This document shows, piece after piece, positions 26,387 to 34,609 of a stretch of DNA of 64,000 nt. The number at the start of each line of letters is the position of its first letter. The stretch's first letter is position 1. The position numbers were made by a program, and so were the translations under genes. Under the pieces are notes generated by a model. The model worked only from the letters and a program-made list of their open reading frames with translations, was not told the origin of the DNA and did not search any database. Location: NCBI RefSeq assembly GCF_017355965.1, contig NZ_JAFIQW010000004.1:310001-374000 (forward strand). Reading direction: 5' to 3'. Origin of the DNA: Desertivibrio insolitus. GTDB lineage: Bacteria > Actinomycetota > Actinomycetes > Actinomycetales > Microbacteriaceae.

Positions 26387-28684
26387 ATGACGGAGACGCG
26401 AACCGATCGAGTTCCGCCTCCGCCTGCGCCCACGACGCCAGCGAGCCCCCCGACCACGAGCTCGCTGCGCAAGGTGCTCCCGCGCCTCTTCTCCCGCGCC
26501 CAGCCCGCGAACGCGGTCGACAAGGTCGTCAAGAGCGTCCGGCTGCACCATCCGAAGAGCGACGTCTCGATCATCGAGCGCGCCTACGTCGCCGCGGAGA
26601 AGGCCCACCGCGGCCAGCAGCGCAAGAGCGGCGAGCCCTACATCACGCACCCGGTCGCCGTCGCGCAGATCCTCGCCGATCTCGGCATCGGCCCGAAGAC
26701 GATCGCCGCGGCGCTGCTGCACGACACCGTCGAGGACACCGAGTACACGCTCGACCTGCTGCGCGCCGACTTCGGCGACGAGATCGCGATGCTCGTCGAC
26801 GGCGTCACCAAGCTCGACAAGCTGAAGTACGGCGACAGCGCCCAGGCCGAGACCGTGCGCAAGATGGTCGTCGCGATGTCGAAGGACATCCGAGTGCTGA
26901 TCATCAAGCTCGCCGACCGCCTGCACAACGCGCGCACCTGGGGCTTCGTGCCGCCGGAGAAGGCGGCGAAGAAGGCGCAGGAGACGCTCGAGATCTACGC
27001 GCCCCTCGCGCACCGGCTGGGCATCCAGACGATCAAGTGGGAGCTCGAGGACCTCTCGTTCGCGGTGCTGCAGCCGAAGCTCTACGTCGAGATCGAATCG
27101 CTCGTGCGCACCCGCACCCCGCAGCGCGAGCAGTTCGTGCAGCAGGTCATCGAGTCGGTCGCGGACGACCTCAAGCAGGCGCGCATCCGCGGCAAGGTCG
27201 TCGGCCGGCCGAAGCAGTACTACTCGATTTACCAGAAGATGATCGTGCGCGGGCGCGAGTTCGACGAGATCTACGACCTCGTCGGCATCCGCGTGCTCGT
27301 CGGCACGGTGCGCGACTGCTACGCGGTGCTCGGCGCGATCCACGCGCGCTGGAAGCCGATCCCCGGTCGCTTCAAGGACTACATCGCGACGCCGAAGTTC
27401 AACCTGTACCAGTCGCTGCACACGACCGTCATCGGCCCCAAGGGACGCCCGGTCGAGATCCAGATCCGCACGCACGAGATGCATCAGCGCGCCGAGTTCG
27501 GTGTCGCCGCGCACTGGAAGTACAAGGAGCAGGCGGGACGTCAGGGCGCGGCGGAGGCCGCGACCGACACCGAGATGGCGTGGCTCGCCCACATCTCCGA
27601 CTGGCAGGCGGAGACCGCCGACCCCGGCGAGTTCCTCGACTCGCTGCGCTTCGAGATCGGGGCGAAGGAGGTCTACGTCTTCACGCCGCACGGCAAGGTC
27701 ATCGGCCTGCCCGCCGGCGCGACGCCCGTCGACTTCGCCTACGCCGTGCACACGGAGATCGGCCACCGCACGATGGGTGCGAAGGTCAACGGCCGCCTCG
27801 TGCCGCTCGAGAGCAGCCTGTCCTCCGGCGACGTCGTCGAGATCTTCACGTCGAAGAACCCCGACTCCGGCCCCAGCAAGGACTGGCTGAACTTCGTCAA
27901 GAGCCCGCGGGCGCGCAACAAGATCCGCCAGTGGTTCACGAAGGAGCGCCGCGAGGAGGCGATCGAGCAGGGCCGCGACGCGATCGCCCGCGCGATGCGC
28001 AAGCAGAACCTGCCGATCCAGAAGCTCGCGACGCAGGACGTGCTGCACGAGGTCGCCTCGCAGCTGCGCTACGACGACGTCTCCTCGCTCTACGCCGCGC
28101 TCGGCGAGGGCCACGTCTCGACCCAGTCGGTCATCGAGAAGGTGCTCGCCATGGTGCACACCGAGATCGAGACCGAGGAGGACGAGCTCCCCGTCTTCCC
28201 GGCGAAGGGCCGCTCGCGCCAGCTGCGCAACAACGACTCGGGCGTGCTCGTGCGCGGCGCGGACGACATCCTCGTCAAGCTCGCCAAGTGCTGCACCCCG
28301 GTGCCGGGCGACGAGATCGTCGGCTTCGTCACGCGCGGCCAGGGCGTTTCGGTGCACCAGGTCAGCTGCCACAACGTCGCGAGCCTGCTCAACGAGCCCG
28401 ACCGCATGATCGACGTCGAGTGGGCGCCCTCCTCCAAGAGCGTCTTCCTCGTCCAGATCCAGGTCGAGGCTCTCGACCGCTCCGGTCTGCTGTCGGATGT
28501 CACGCGCGTGCTCTCCGAGCACCACGTCAACATCCTCTCGGCCACCGTGTCGACCTCGAGCGACCGTCTCGCGCTCAGCCGCTTCGTCTTCGAGATGGGC
28601 GACACGACCCACCTCGACCGCGTGCTGAACGCCGTGCGCCGTATCGACGCCGTCTACGACGTCTACCGCGTCTCCGCGGGCTGA
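26387..28684 (+). CDS. relA: bifunctional (p)ppGpp synthetase/hydrolase Rel
   Basis: A 765-residue long RSH protein, the single stringent-response enzyme usual in actinobacteria. Domains in order: HD hydrolase (about 60-210) with LLHDTVEDT intact, so hydrolysis should be active; synthetase (about 250-365) with YSIYQKM and DEIYDLVGIRVL; TGS (about 425-485, VYVFTPHGKVIGLP); zinc-finger-like segment with CCTPVPGDEI and the later Cys/His; and ACT (about 685-760). A Pro/Thr-rich N-terminal tail of about 30 residues is not conserved. A good ribosome site, GGAGG, is ten bases before the ATG. The stop lies in a hairpin shared with the convergent AbiEi-like gene. Confidence 0.97.
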   Translation: MTETRTDRVPPPPAPTTPASPPTTSSLRKVLPRLFSRAQPANAVDKVVKSVRLHHPKSDVSIIERAYVAAEKAHRGQQRKSGEPYITHPVAVAQILADLGIGPKTIAAALLHDTVEDTEYTLDLLRADFGDEIAMLVDGVTKLDKLKYGDSAQAETVRKMVVAMSKDIRVLIIKLADRLHNARTWGFVPPEKAAKKAQETLEIYAPLAHRLGIQTIKWELEDLSFAVLQPKLYVEIESLVRTRTPQREQFVQQVIESVADDLKQARIRGKVVGRPKQYYSIYQKMIVRGREFDEIYDLVGIRVLVGTVRDCYAVLGAIHARWKPIPGRFKDYIATPKFNLYQSLHTTVIGPKGRPVEIQIRTHEMHQRAEFGVAAHWKYKEQAGRQGAAEAATDTEMAWLAHISDWQAETADPGEFLDSLRFEIGAKEVYVFTPHGKVIGLPAGATPVDFAYAVHTEIGHRTMGAKVNGRLVPLESSLSSGDVVEIFTSKNPDSGPSKDWLNFVKSPRARNKIRQWFTKERREEAIEQGRDAIARAMRKQNLPIQKLATQDVLHEVASQLRYDDVSSLYAALGEGHVSTQSVIEKVLAMVHTEIETEEDELPVFPAKGRSRQLRNNDSGVLVRGADDILVKLAKCCTPVPGDEIVGFVTRGQGVSVHQVSCHNVASLLNEPDRMIDVEWAPSSKSVFLVQIQVEALDRSGLLSDVTRVLSEHHVNILSATVSTSSDRLALSRFVFEMGDTTHLDRVLNAVRRIDAVYDVYRVSAG

Positions 28685-28708
28685 CCGGGGCCGGCTTCCC
28701 GCCGGTCA
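28682..28708. terminator. bidirectional hairpin joining two convergent stops
   Basis: TGACCGG (28682-28688) and CCGGTCA (28702-28708) pair perfectly. The TGA of rel and the TGA of the convergent gene (read on minus) are the two outer ends of the stem, so one hairpin serves both transcripts. Confidence 0.65.
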
Positions 28709-29284
28709 CGGCGGCCTCGCGGGGTCGCCGGCTCGGTCGAGCTCCGACGCGCCCGCTGTCAGCCCGTCGAGCCGGGCGAGGGCGCGCCGGCGCTGAGGCA
28801 GGTTGCGCCGTCCGAGCACGCGACGGCACTCCGCCTCCTCGCCGTCGAGCAGCCGCCGCACGACGGCCGCCTCTCGCTCGCCGAACGCCTCGAGCGAGCG
28901 CAGCAGGTCGGCCGCGGTGCGCCCACGGGTCGTGACGCGGATGCCGCCCAGCTCGACCGTCTCCGCGACGTCGAGCACGACCTCACGCACGCTCCACCGG
29001 GTGACCCCGAGGGCCCGGGTGCGCGCGGTGGAGGCCGCGCACAGCTCGAGCGGCAAGGGCGGGAAGGGGAGCGCACCCCACACCCACGCCGCGGTGGAGA
29101 GCTCCGCGATCAGCCGCGGCGGCAGCTCGACCGCGAGGCTGCGGGCCCGCAGCTCGGCGGTGTCGGGCTCGTCGACCGGCACGAAGCCCGCCCCGACCGG
29201 CCACAGCTCACCGTCGAGACGCGCCGCGCACAGCTCGGGCAGCGGAAGCTCCCGGAGGCCGAGCGCGGGGGAGAGGCGTGGCAT
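28706..29284 (-). CDS. AbiEi antitoxin-like protein
   Basis: A 192-residue protein resembling the C-terminal domain of type IV toxin-antitoxin AbiEi antitoxins: STAAWVWGALP, GVTRWSVREVVLDVAETVELGGIRVTT and GRTAADLLRSLEAF follow the order seen in that fold and in the N-terminal half of the DUF559 protein at 42880-43851. No AbiEii nucleotidyltransferase toxin gene is near, so it is an orphan, perhaps a regulator. The C-terminal third is Arg/Leu-rich and helical. A weak -10 (CACGCT) lies six bases before the ATG, a possible leaderless start. It is convergent with rel. Confidence 0.62.
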   Translation of the reverse strand: MPRLSPALGLRELPLPELCAARLDGELWPVGAGFVPVDEPDTAELRARSLAVELPPRLIAELSTAAWVWGALPFPPLPLELCAASTARTRALGVTRWSVREVVLDVAETVELGGIRVTTRGRTAADLLRSLEAFGEREAAVVRRLLDGEEAECRRVLGRRNLPQRRRALARLDGLTAGASELDRAGDPARPP

Positions 29285-29362
29285 GACCCCAGCGTGCCGG
29301 GCGCCGAGGCATCCGTCGCCCTCACCGGCCTCATCTGTGGACGGCGAGGGGCTGTGGAGGGA

Positions 29363-30601
29363 TCAGGAACCGAGCGCGTCGAGCCAGATGCGGCGGGCGT
29401 CGAGGGCCTCCTGGGCCTCGGCCTGCTTCTTGCGGTCGCCGGAGGCCTTCGCCTCCTCGAGGTCGCGCTCGAGCTTGTCGATCGCCGACTGCAGCTGGCT
29501 CGCGAGCCCCTCGGAGCGCGCCTTGCGCTCGGGGTTCGACCGCTCCCAGTGCTCGTCGTCGAGCTGCTTGACGTGCGACTCGATGCGGCGCAGGCGGTCC
29601 TCGACCGTGCGCACCTTGTCGCGGGGCACCCGGCCGATCTCGTCCCAGCGACGCTGGATCGCAGTGAGGGCGTCGCGGGCGCGGCCGCGGTCCTTCTCCT
29701 TGAGGATCGGCTCGGCCTCGTCGAGCAGGGCGAGCTTCGCCTTCAGGTTCTCGTCGTACTCCGCGTTGTCACGCGCGTCGACCTCCGCCTTGGCGGAGTA
29801 GATCGCGTCACCGGCGGCCTTGAACCGTGCCCAGAGCTGGTCGTCGACCTTCTTGCCGGCGCGGCCGGCGCGCTTCCAGTCGTCGAGGAGCGAGCGGTAG
29901 GCGGGCACCGCGTCGGCGCCGCGGCCGACGAGGTCCTCGGCACGCTGCACGAGCTCCTGCTTGCGGGTGCGTGCTTCACGGTGCTGCGAGTCGAGCTCGG
30001 CGAAGAAGGCCTTGCGGTGCGCCTCGATCGTCGAGCGTGCGGCCCGGAAGCGCTTCCAGAGCTCGTTGGCCTCGCCCTTGGGGATCCGCGGACCCTCCTG
30101 CTGGTGGCGCTGCCAGCGCGCGAAGATGTCGTCGAGCTGCGCGGTCACCTGCTTCCACTGCACCTTCGACGGGTCCTGCGCGGCGAGCGCCTCGGCCTCG
30201 GCGACGAGGGCGGCGCGCTCGGTCACGGCGGCCTCGACGGCGGCACGCGTCTCGGCGCTCTGCTTCTCGGTCAGCTCGCCCACGGTCGACGACAGCGCGT
30301 CGAGCCGGCGCAGCAGCGACGCGAGGTCGCCCACGGCGTTCGCACCGGTCACCGCGTCCTTAAGATGCGCGACCGCCTTCGCGACGTCATTCGCGGGCGC
30401 ACCGGCGCGGGCGCGCTGCTCGAGCAGCGACACCTGCCCCGCGAGGTCCGCGTACTTGCGCTCGTAGTAGGCGAGCGCCTCCTCGGGCGTGGCGTCGGGG
30501 AACTGCCCGACCTCACGCTCCGAATCGCCCTCGCGCACGAAGACGGTTCCCGTCTCATCGACGCGGCCCCATGCCTGGTCGGAAGTCGCCAATGAAATCA
30601 C
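29363..30601 (-). CDS. DUF349 domain protein
   Basis: A 412-residue, highly charged, mostly helical cytoplasmic protein of the DUF349 family. Repeats of a helix ending in W-x-x-x-G or similar (WKQVTAQLDDIF, LDDWKRAGRAGKK, IQRRWDEIGRVPRDK) are the DUF349 units, each about 75 residues, spread over 130-370; a coiled coil ends the protein (about 370-400). The N-terminal GRVDETGTVFVREGD segment is conserved in actinobacterial members. The function is unknown; these genes often lie near rel. The start is GTG 30601 or TTG 30592, with GGCAGGG upstream and a possible -10 TAGGGT at 30618-30623 on minus. Confidence 0.85.
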   Translation of the reverse strand: MISLATSDQAWGRVDETGTVFVREGDSEREVGQFPDATPEEALAYYERKYADLAGQVSLLEQRARAGAPANDVAKAVAHLKDAVTGANAVGDLASLLRRLDALSSTVGELTEKQSAETRAAVEAAVTERAALVAEAEALAAQDPSKVQWKQVTAQLDDIFARWQRHQQEGPRIPKGEANELWKRFRAARSTIEAHRKAFFAELDSQHREARTRKQELVQRAEDLVGRGADAVPAYRSLLDDWKRAGRAGKKVDDQLWARFKAAGDAIYSAKAEVDARDNAEYDENLKAKLALLDEAEPILKEKDRGRARDALTAIQRRWDEIGRVPRDKVRTVEDRLRRIESHVKQLDDEHWERSNPERKARSEGLASQLQSAIDKLERDLEEAKASGDRKKQAEAQEALDARRIWLDALGS

Positions 30602-30679
30602 CCTGCCGAATCGGTCGACCCTAGGTGGCCGAAACTCGCGGTCCAGCCTATTGCACGCCGGGGCACCCCCGAGGGCGCG

Positions 30680-31480
30680 CTATTCGACCGTGACCTGGCT
30701 GAGGGTCGTCGCGGTCACCGGGGCGCCGTCGGTGCCCCCGCCCTGCACGCCGCCGGCGACGATCTGCGACTGCAGCTGGTCGAGGCCCGAGGTCACGGTG
30801 CCGAGCACGGTGTAGCCGCCCGCGGCATCCTCCGGCAGCGTCGTGTCCTGGTAGACGACGAAGAACTGGCTGCCCTGGCTGTACGCGTCCCCGCCCTGAC
30901 GAGCCATCGCGATCGTGCCCGCGGGGTACACGCCGTCCTCGGGCGCGTTCTCCACGGGGCCATAGCTGTACCCCGGGCCGCCCGTGCCGTCGCCGTTCGG
31001 GTCGCCGCACTGCAGCACGAAGAGACCCTCGGTCGTGAGCCGGTGACAGCCGACGCCCTCGTAGAAGCCGCTCTGGCTGAGGCTGACGAACGACGACACC
31101 GCCTGCGGCGCGGCGGCGCCGTCGAGCGTGAACTGCAGCTGCACGTCGTTCAGGTTCATCGACCCGGTCCACTCGCGGTTCTCGGCGAGGGCGGGGTCCG
31201 GCACGTCGCCGGTGTTCGAGCCGGCCTCGGGAGACGCGGATGCCGAGGGCGACGCCGACGCGGACGGGTCGGCCGCCGGGGTGCCGGGCCCGGCCGTGAA
31301 GTAGACGACCTGCGTGATCGTCGCGAGCGTCGCGACGGCGACCACGCCGACCGCGATCACGATGTTGTCGCGCCGCCGGCGGCGCACCTGCGCCTCGTGG
31401 ACCCCCTGCCGGGCACGGTACGTGCGGAGGCGGCGACGCGCCTCGCGGGCTTCCCGGTCCTGGTTCCTGTTCGCGGGCAT
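30680..31480 (-). CDS. membrane-anchored cyclophilin-type peptidyl-prolyl isomerase
   Basis: A 266-residue protein: cytoplasmic basic N terminus, one membrane helix (about 37-60, [23 protein letters not shown]), a Ser/Ala/Pro linker and a cyclophilin domain (about 95-266) with [28 protein letters not shown] and GSQFFV. It should speed proline isomerisation of exported proteins outside the membrane. The catalytic Arg of the usual FHR motif is kept as CHR. ATG 31480 has GGAAGGAC upstream; the ATG at 31519 lies on the promoter. A -10, TAGGGT, is at 31520-31525 on minus, back to back with the rarA promoter. Confidence 0.9.
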   Translation of the reverse strand: MPANRNQDREAREARRRLRTYRARQGVHEAQVRRRRRDNIVIAVGVVAVATLATITQVVYFTAGPGTPAADPSASASPSASASPEAGSNTGDVPDPALAENREWTGSMNLNDVQLQFTLDGAAAPQAVSSFVSLSQSGFYEGVGCHRLTTEGLFVLQCGDPNGDGTGGPGYSYGPVENAPEDGVYPAGTIAMARQGGDAYSQGSQFFVVYQDTTLPEDAAGGYTVLGTVTSGLDQLQSQIVAGGVQGGGTDGAPVTATTLSQVTVE

Positions 31481-31519
31481 CGACGTCCTTCCGGTGGGGC
31501 CGGGGTGCGGCCGACGCAT

Positions 31520-31525
31520 ACCCTA
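31520..31525 (-). promoter_or_regulatory. -10 box of the cyclophilin gene
   Basis: TAGGGT on the minus strand, 39 bases before the ATG at 31480; a GGAAGGAC ribosome site lies between. It is divergent from the rarA box 20 bases away. Confidence 0.55.
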
Positions 31526-31544
31526 ACGTGTCGCCCCCTGCGCC

Positions 31545-31550
31545 TACAGT
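31545..31550 (+). promoter_or_regulatory. -10 box of leaderless rarA
   Basis: TACAGT lies seven bases before the ATG at 31558. Confidence 0.6.
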
Positions 31551-31557
31551 TGACGCC

Positions 31558-32895
31558 ATGTCGGCGCAGCAGGGACTCCGCGCGGGGGCGACCCCGCTCG
31601 CCGTGCGCATGCGCCCGCGCAGCCTCGACGAGGTCGCCGGGCAGAAGCACCTGCTCGGACCGGGCTCGCCGCTGGTCGCGCTCGCAAGCGACACGACGGG
31701 GGAGCGGGGCGCCGTCTCCGTCATCCTGTGGGGCCCGCCGGGCACGGGCAAGACGACGCTCGCGCAGGCGATCGCGCACAGCTCCGGCCGCCGCTTCGTC
31801 GAACTCTCCGCCGTGACCGCCGGAGTGAAGGACGTCCGTCAGGTGATGGACGAGGCGCGCTCGTCCCGCGACCTGTACGGCCTCTCCACCGTGCTCTTCC
31901 TCGACGAGATCCACCGCTTCTCCAAGGCGCAGCAGGACGCCCTCCTGCCCGGCGTCGAGAACGGCTGGGTCATCCTCGTCGCGGCGACGACCGAGAACCC
32001 GTCGTTCTCCGTCATCGCTCCTCTTCTGTCCCGCTCGCTGCTCCTCACGCTGCACCAGCTCGAGGACGACGACGTCGGGATGCTGCTCGACCGCGCCGTC
32101 GCCGACGAGCGCGGGCTCGCGGGCGCGGTCGAGCTCGACCCGGAGGCGCGCGCCGCGATCGTGCGACTCGCCTCGGGCGATGCACGCCGGGCGCTCACCT
32201 CGCTCGAGGCATCCGCTGCCTCCGCCGTCGCCGCTCACGAGGGCGACGAAGAGGAGACGCCGGTCATCACGAAGGAGATCGTCGCGGCGGCCGTCGACCG
32301 CGCCCTGCTGCGCTACGACCGGCAGGGTGACGAGCACTACGACGTCATCAGCGCGTTCATCAAGTCGATCCGCGGCAGCGACGTCGACGCCGCGATCCAC
32401 TACCTGGCCCGCATGATCGAGGCGGGGGAAGACCCCCGCTTCATCGCCCGCCGGATCATCGTCAGCGCGTCGGAGGACATCGGCATGGCCGACCCCAACG
32501 CGCTGACCGTCGCCGTCGCCGCGGCGGACGCCGTGCAGTTCATCGGTATGCCCGAGGGCCGCATCCCCCTCGCCGAAGCCGTCGTGTACCTCGCGACCGC
32601 GCCCAAGTCGAACGCTTCGTACACGGCGATCGACCGGGCGCTCGCGGATGTCAGGTCCGGGCGCTTCTCGCCGGTGCCGCCGCACCTGCGCGACGCGCAC
32701 TACCCGGGCGCGAAGCGGCTCGGCCACGGCAAGGGTTACAAGTACTCGCACGACCACGAGCACGGCGTCGCGGAGCAGCAGTACCCGCCGGACGTGCTCG
32801 TCGGCGTCAATTACTACGAGCCCGGCTCGAACGGCAACGAGCGCGACGTCGCGGCGCGTCTCGAGCGGCTGCGGAAGATCGTCCGGGGTCGCTGA
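31558..32895 (+). CDS. rarA: replication-associated recombination protein A (RarA/MgsA)
   Basis: A 445-residue AAA+ ATPase related to clamp loaders that acts at stalled replication forks. Walker [10 protein letters not shown] is at about 59-67, Walker [10 protein letters not shown] near 115, and the sensor segment is AATTENPSF. The C-terminal MgsA domain (about 255-440) contains the [15 protein letters not shown] and [13 protein letters not shown] motifs. ATG 31558 fits the leaderless TACAGT box. In many actinobacteria rarA lies just before rpsD, as here. Confidence 0.95.
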   Translation: MSAQQGLRAGATPLAVRMRPRSLDEVAGQKHLLGPGSPLVALASDTTGERGAVSVILWGPPGTGKTTLAQAIAHSSGRRFVELSAVTAGVKDVRQVMDEARSSRDLYGLSTVLFLDEIHRFSKAQQDALLPGVENGWVILVAATTENPSFSVIAPLLSRSLLLTLHQLEDDDVGMLLDRAVADERGLAGAVELDPEARAAIVRLASGDARRALTSLEASAASAVAAHEGDEEETPVITKEIVAAAVDRALLRYDRQGDEHYDVISAFIKSIRGSDVDAAIHYLARMIEAGEDPRFIARRIIVSASEDIGMADPNALTVAVAAADAVQFIGMPEGRIPLAEAVVYLATAPKSNASYTAIDRALADVRSGRFSPVPPHLRDAHYPGAKRLGHGKGYKYSHDHEHGVAEQQYPPDVLVGVNYYEPGSNGNERDVAARLERLRKIVRGR

Positions 32896-33109
32896 CGCAC
32901 CGGCGTCCGTCTGCTAGTCTGGTCGCTGCTGAAAACCGGGACGGATGCGTGCGGCTGCGCCGAAGTCCCCGGGATGGGTGGGGACCTGTAGCCGGTCCGC
33001 TCCCGCCAGCGAATCCCTCTGACTTCACCGGGTCTTCCTCCGCGCGTCCACGCGTGGGCGCGGGACGCCCCGGTCACCAATCGTCGGATCATTTCAGTAA
33101 GGACCCTCA
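32896..33109 (+). promoter_or_regulatory. promoter and 5' leader of rpsD
   Basis: A -35 CTGACG (32892-32897) and a -10 TAGTCT (32915-32920), 17 bases apart, precede a leader of about 180 bases. It holds several possible stems, for example GTCCCC/GGGGAC, and ends with GTAAGGA before the GTG. Leader control by S4 is known for Bacillus rpsD; here it is only suggested by the length and structure. Confidence 0.5.
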
Positions 33110-33739
33110 GTGGCACAGAACTCCCGCACCCGCAGCAAGACGCGTCTCTCGCGCGCGCTCGGCATCGCCCTCACCCCGAAGGCGGCCCGCTACCTCGAGA
33201 AGCGCCCCTACGCGCCGGGTGAGCACGGCCGCACCAAGCGCAAGGCCGACAGCGACTACGCCGTCCGTCTGCGCGAGAAGCAGCGTCTGCGCGCTCAGTA
33301 CGGCATCCGCGAGGCCCAGCTCCGCACCGTCTTCAACGAGGCCCGCCGCACCGCCGGCCTGACCGGTGAGAACCTGGTCGAGCTGCTCGAGATGCGTCTC
33401 GACGCGCTCGTGCTCCGCGCCGGCTTCGCCCGCACCACCTCGCAGGCCCGCCAGCTGGTCGTGCACCGTCACATCCTCGTCGACGGCCAGCTCGTCGACC
33501 GCCCGTCGTTCCGCGTGAAGCCGGGTCAGCTCATCCACGTCAAGCCGAAGAGCGAGTCGCTCGAGCCCTTCCAGGTCGCGGCCGCCGGCGGTCACGCCGA
33601 GGTGCTGCCCAAGGTTCCGGGCTACCTCGAGGTCGAGCTCGACAAGCTGCAGGCCCGCCTCGTGCGTCGCCCGAAGCGTGCCGAGGTCCCGGTCTCGGCC
33701 GAGGTCCAGCTCGTGGTCGAGTACTACGCCGCCCGCTAA
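33110..33739 (+). CDS. rpsD: 30S ribosomal protein S4
   Basis: A 209-residue S4 with the S4 RNA-binding domain at about 98-160 (LEMRLDALVLRAGFARTTSQARQLVVH). It binds 16S rRNA early in 30S assembly. The start is a GTG with GTAAGGA upstream. The N terminus lacks the zinc-binding cysteines, so this is the zinc-independent form. It stands alone rather than in the alpha operon. Its last 16 bases, including the stop, are repeated 70 bases downstream. Confidence 0.97.
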   Translation: MAQNSRTRSKTRLSRALGIALTPKAARYLEKRPYAPGEHGRTKRKADSDYAVRLREKQRLRAQYGIREAQLRTVFNEARRTAGLTGENLVELLEMRLDALVLRAGFARTTSQARQLVVHRHILVDGQLVDRPSFRVKPGQLIHVKPKSESLEPFQVAAAGGHAEVLPKVPGYLEVELDKLQARLVRRPKRAEVPVSAEVQLVVEYYAAR

Positions 33740-33818
33740 GCGGAAGGCGTAGTACAGCGCGCCGCAGCAGCGGCGGCGCGCGGACGACATCGTCTACGCC
33801 GCCCGCTAAGCGGAAGGC
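33724..33818 (+). repeat. 25-bp direct repeat of the rpsD 3' end
   Basis: A 25-base sequence ending GCGGAAGGC occurs at 33724-33748 (the last five codons, stop and next nine bases of rpsD) and again, identically, at 33794-33818. Between them is a 9-bp hairpin (33757-33765 with 33773-33781) that may end the rpsD transcript. Confidence 0.85.
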
Positions 33819-33894
33819 TCAGCGGTCTCACGCCGCTATCGTGGAGCGGGTCGCCTTCGGGCGGCCCGCTTCCGCCGTTAACCAGGGGGTCTCC

Positions 33895-34290
33895 ATGTCG
33901 ATCGGGGAGCTCGCCGGCCTCATCGCCGCCTGCGCCTTCGCGCTGCTCGTGATCGTGCTCGCCGTGCCGCTGCTGAAGCTCGGCCGGCTGCTCGATGAGA
34001 CCCGCGAGGCGGTCGAGGAGCTGAGCGACGGCATCGGCCCGATTGTCGACGAGGCCGCGACGGCCATGACCGAGGCGAACCGCCAGCTGCAGCGCGTCGA
34101 CACCATCACGACGGATGTCGCGGAGGTCACGACCAACGTCTCGAGTCTCGTCGCGGTGACCGCCGCGGCCGTCGGCCGCCCGCTCATCTGGGTCGCCGGC
34201 GCCACGAGCGCCGTCTCCGGCGCGCTCGCGGGCCTCGGGCTCGGCTCCCGCGCGGGCGGCCGACGGACCTCCCCGCGTACCGATCGCTAA
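33895..34290 (+). CDS. DUF948 membrane protein
   Basis: A 131-residue protein with one N-terminal membrane helix (about 6-26, LAGLIAACAFALLVIVLAVPLL), then a helical, coiled-coil-like stretch of DUF948 type (RLLDETREAVEELSDGIGP). A second hydrophobic stretch (about 85-118) could be a second helix. It probably acts at the envelope; the function is unknown. Start ATG 33895 has AGGGGG upstream. With the next small gene it forms the pair found before alaS in many actinobacteria. Confidence 0.82.
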   Translation: MSIGELAGLIAACAFALLVIVLAVPLLKLGRLLDETREAVEELSDGIGPIVDEAATAMTEANRQLQRVDTITTDVAEVTTNVSSLVAVTAAAVGRPLIWVAGATSAVSGALAGLGLGSRAGGRRTSPRTDR

Positions 34291-34333
34291 GCTTGCTGCG
34301 CCGGATCAACCCGCCGCGGAACGGAGACTCGAG

Positions 34334-34534
34334 ATGAGAAGTGCGCTGCTCGTCGCGCTCGGGGTCGGGATCGGCTTCGCCGCCGCCCACCAGTTCAACA
34401 AGACCCCGCAGGGCGCACAGTTCTTCGAGGACGTCCGCACGCGCGCGCAGGAATTCGGCGACGCCGTCGTCGACGGCTACAAGGCCCGCGAGGCCGAGCT
34501 GAAGGCCTCCGCCACCGAGGCCGCCAGGGCCTGA
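34334..34534 (+). CDS. small conserved membrane-linked protein, 66 aa
   Basis: A 66-residue protein with one N-terminal hydrophobic segment (about 4-18, ALLVALGVGIGFAAA), then a charged helical tail (FFEDVRTRAQEFGDAVVDGY). Proteins of this size and form sit between DUF948 genes and alaS in actinobacteria; the function is unknown. Ribosome site GGAACGGAG lies before the ATG. A small dyad, CCGTGCC/GGCACGG (34577-34592), lies between it and alaS. Confidence 0.75.
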   Translation: MRSALLVALGVGIGFAAAHQFNKTPQGAQFFEDVRTRAQEFGDAVVDGYKAREAELKASATEAARA

Positions 34535-34609
34535 TCCTCCCAGTCGTCCCGCCGCGTCCTCCGCGGCATCGCTCTCCCGTGCCCCGGCACGGTCGTCCTA
34601 CAGGAACCC

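Noticed and set aside
32911-33109. Riboswitch of a known class in the rpsD leader
   Set aside because: I could not match it to any known riboswitch consensus; only GC stems are visible.
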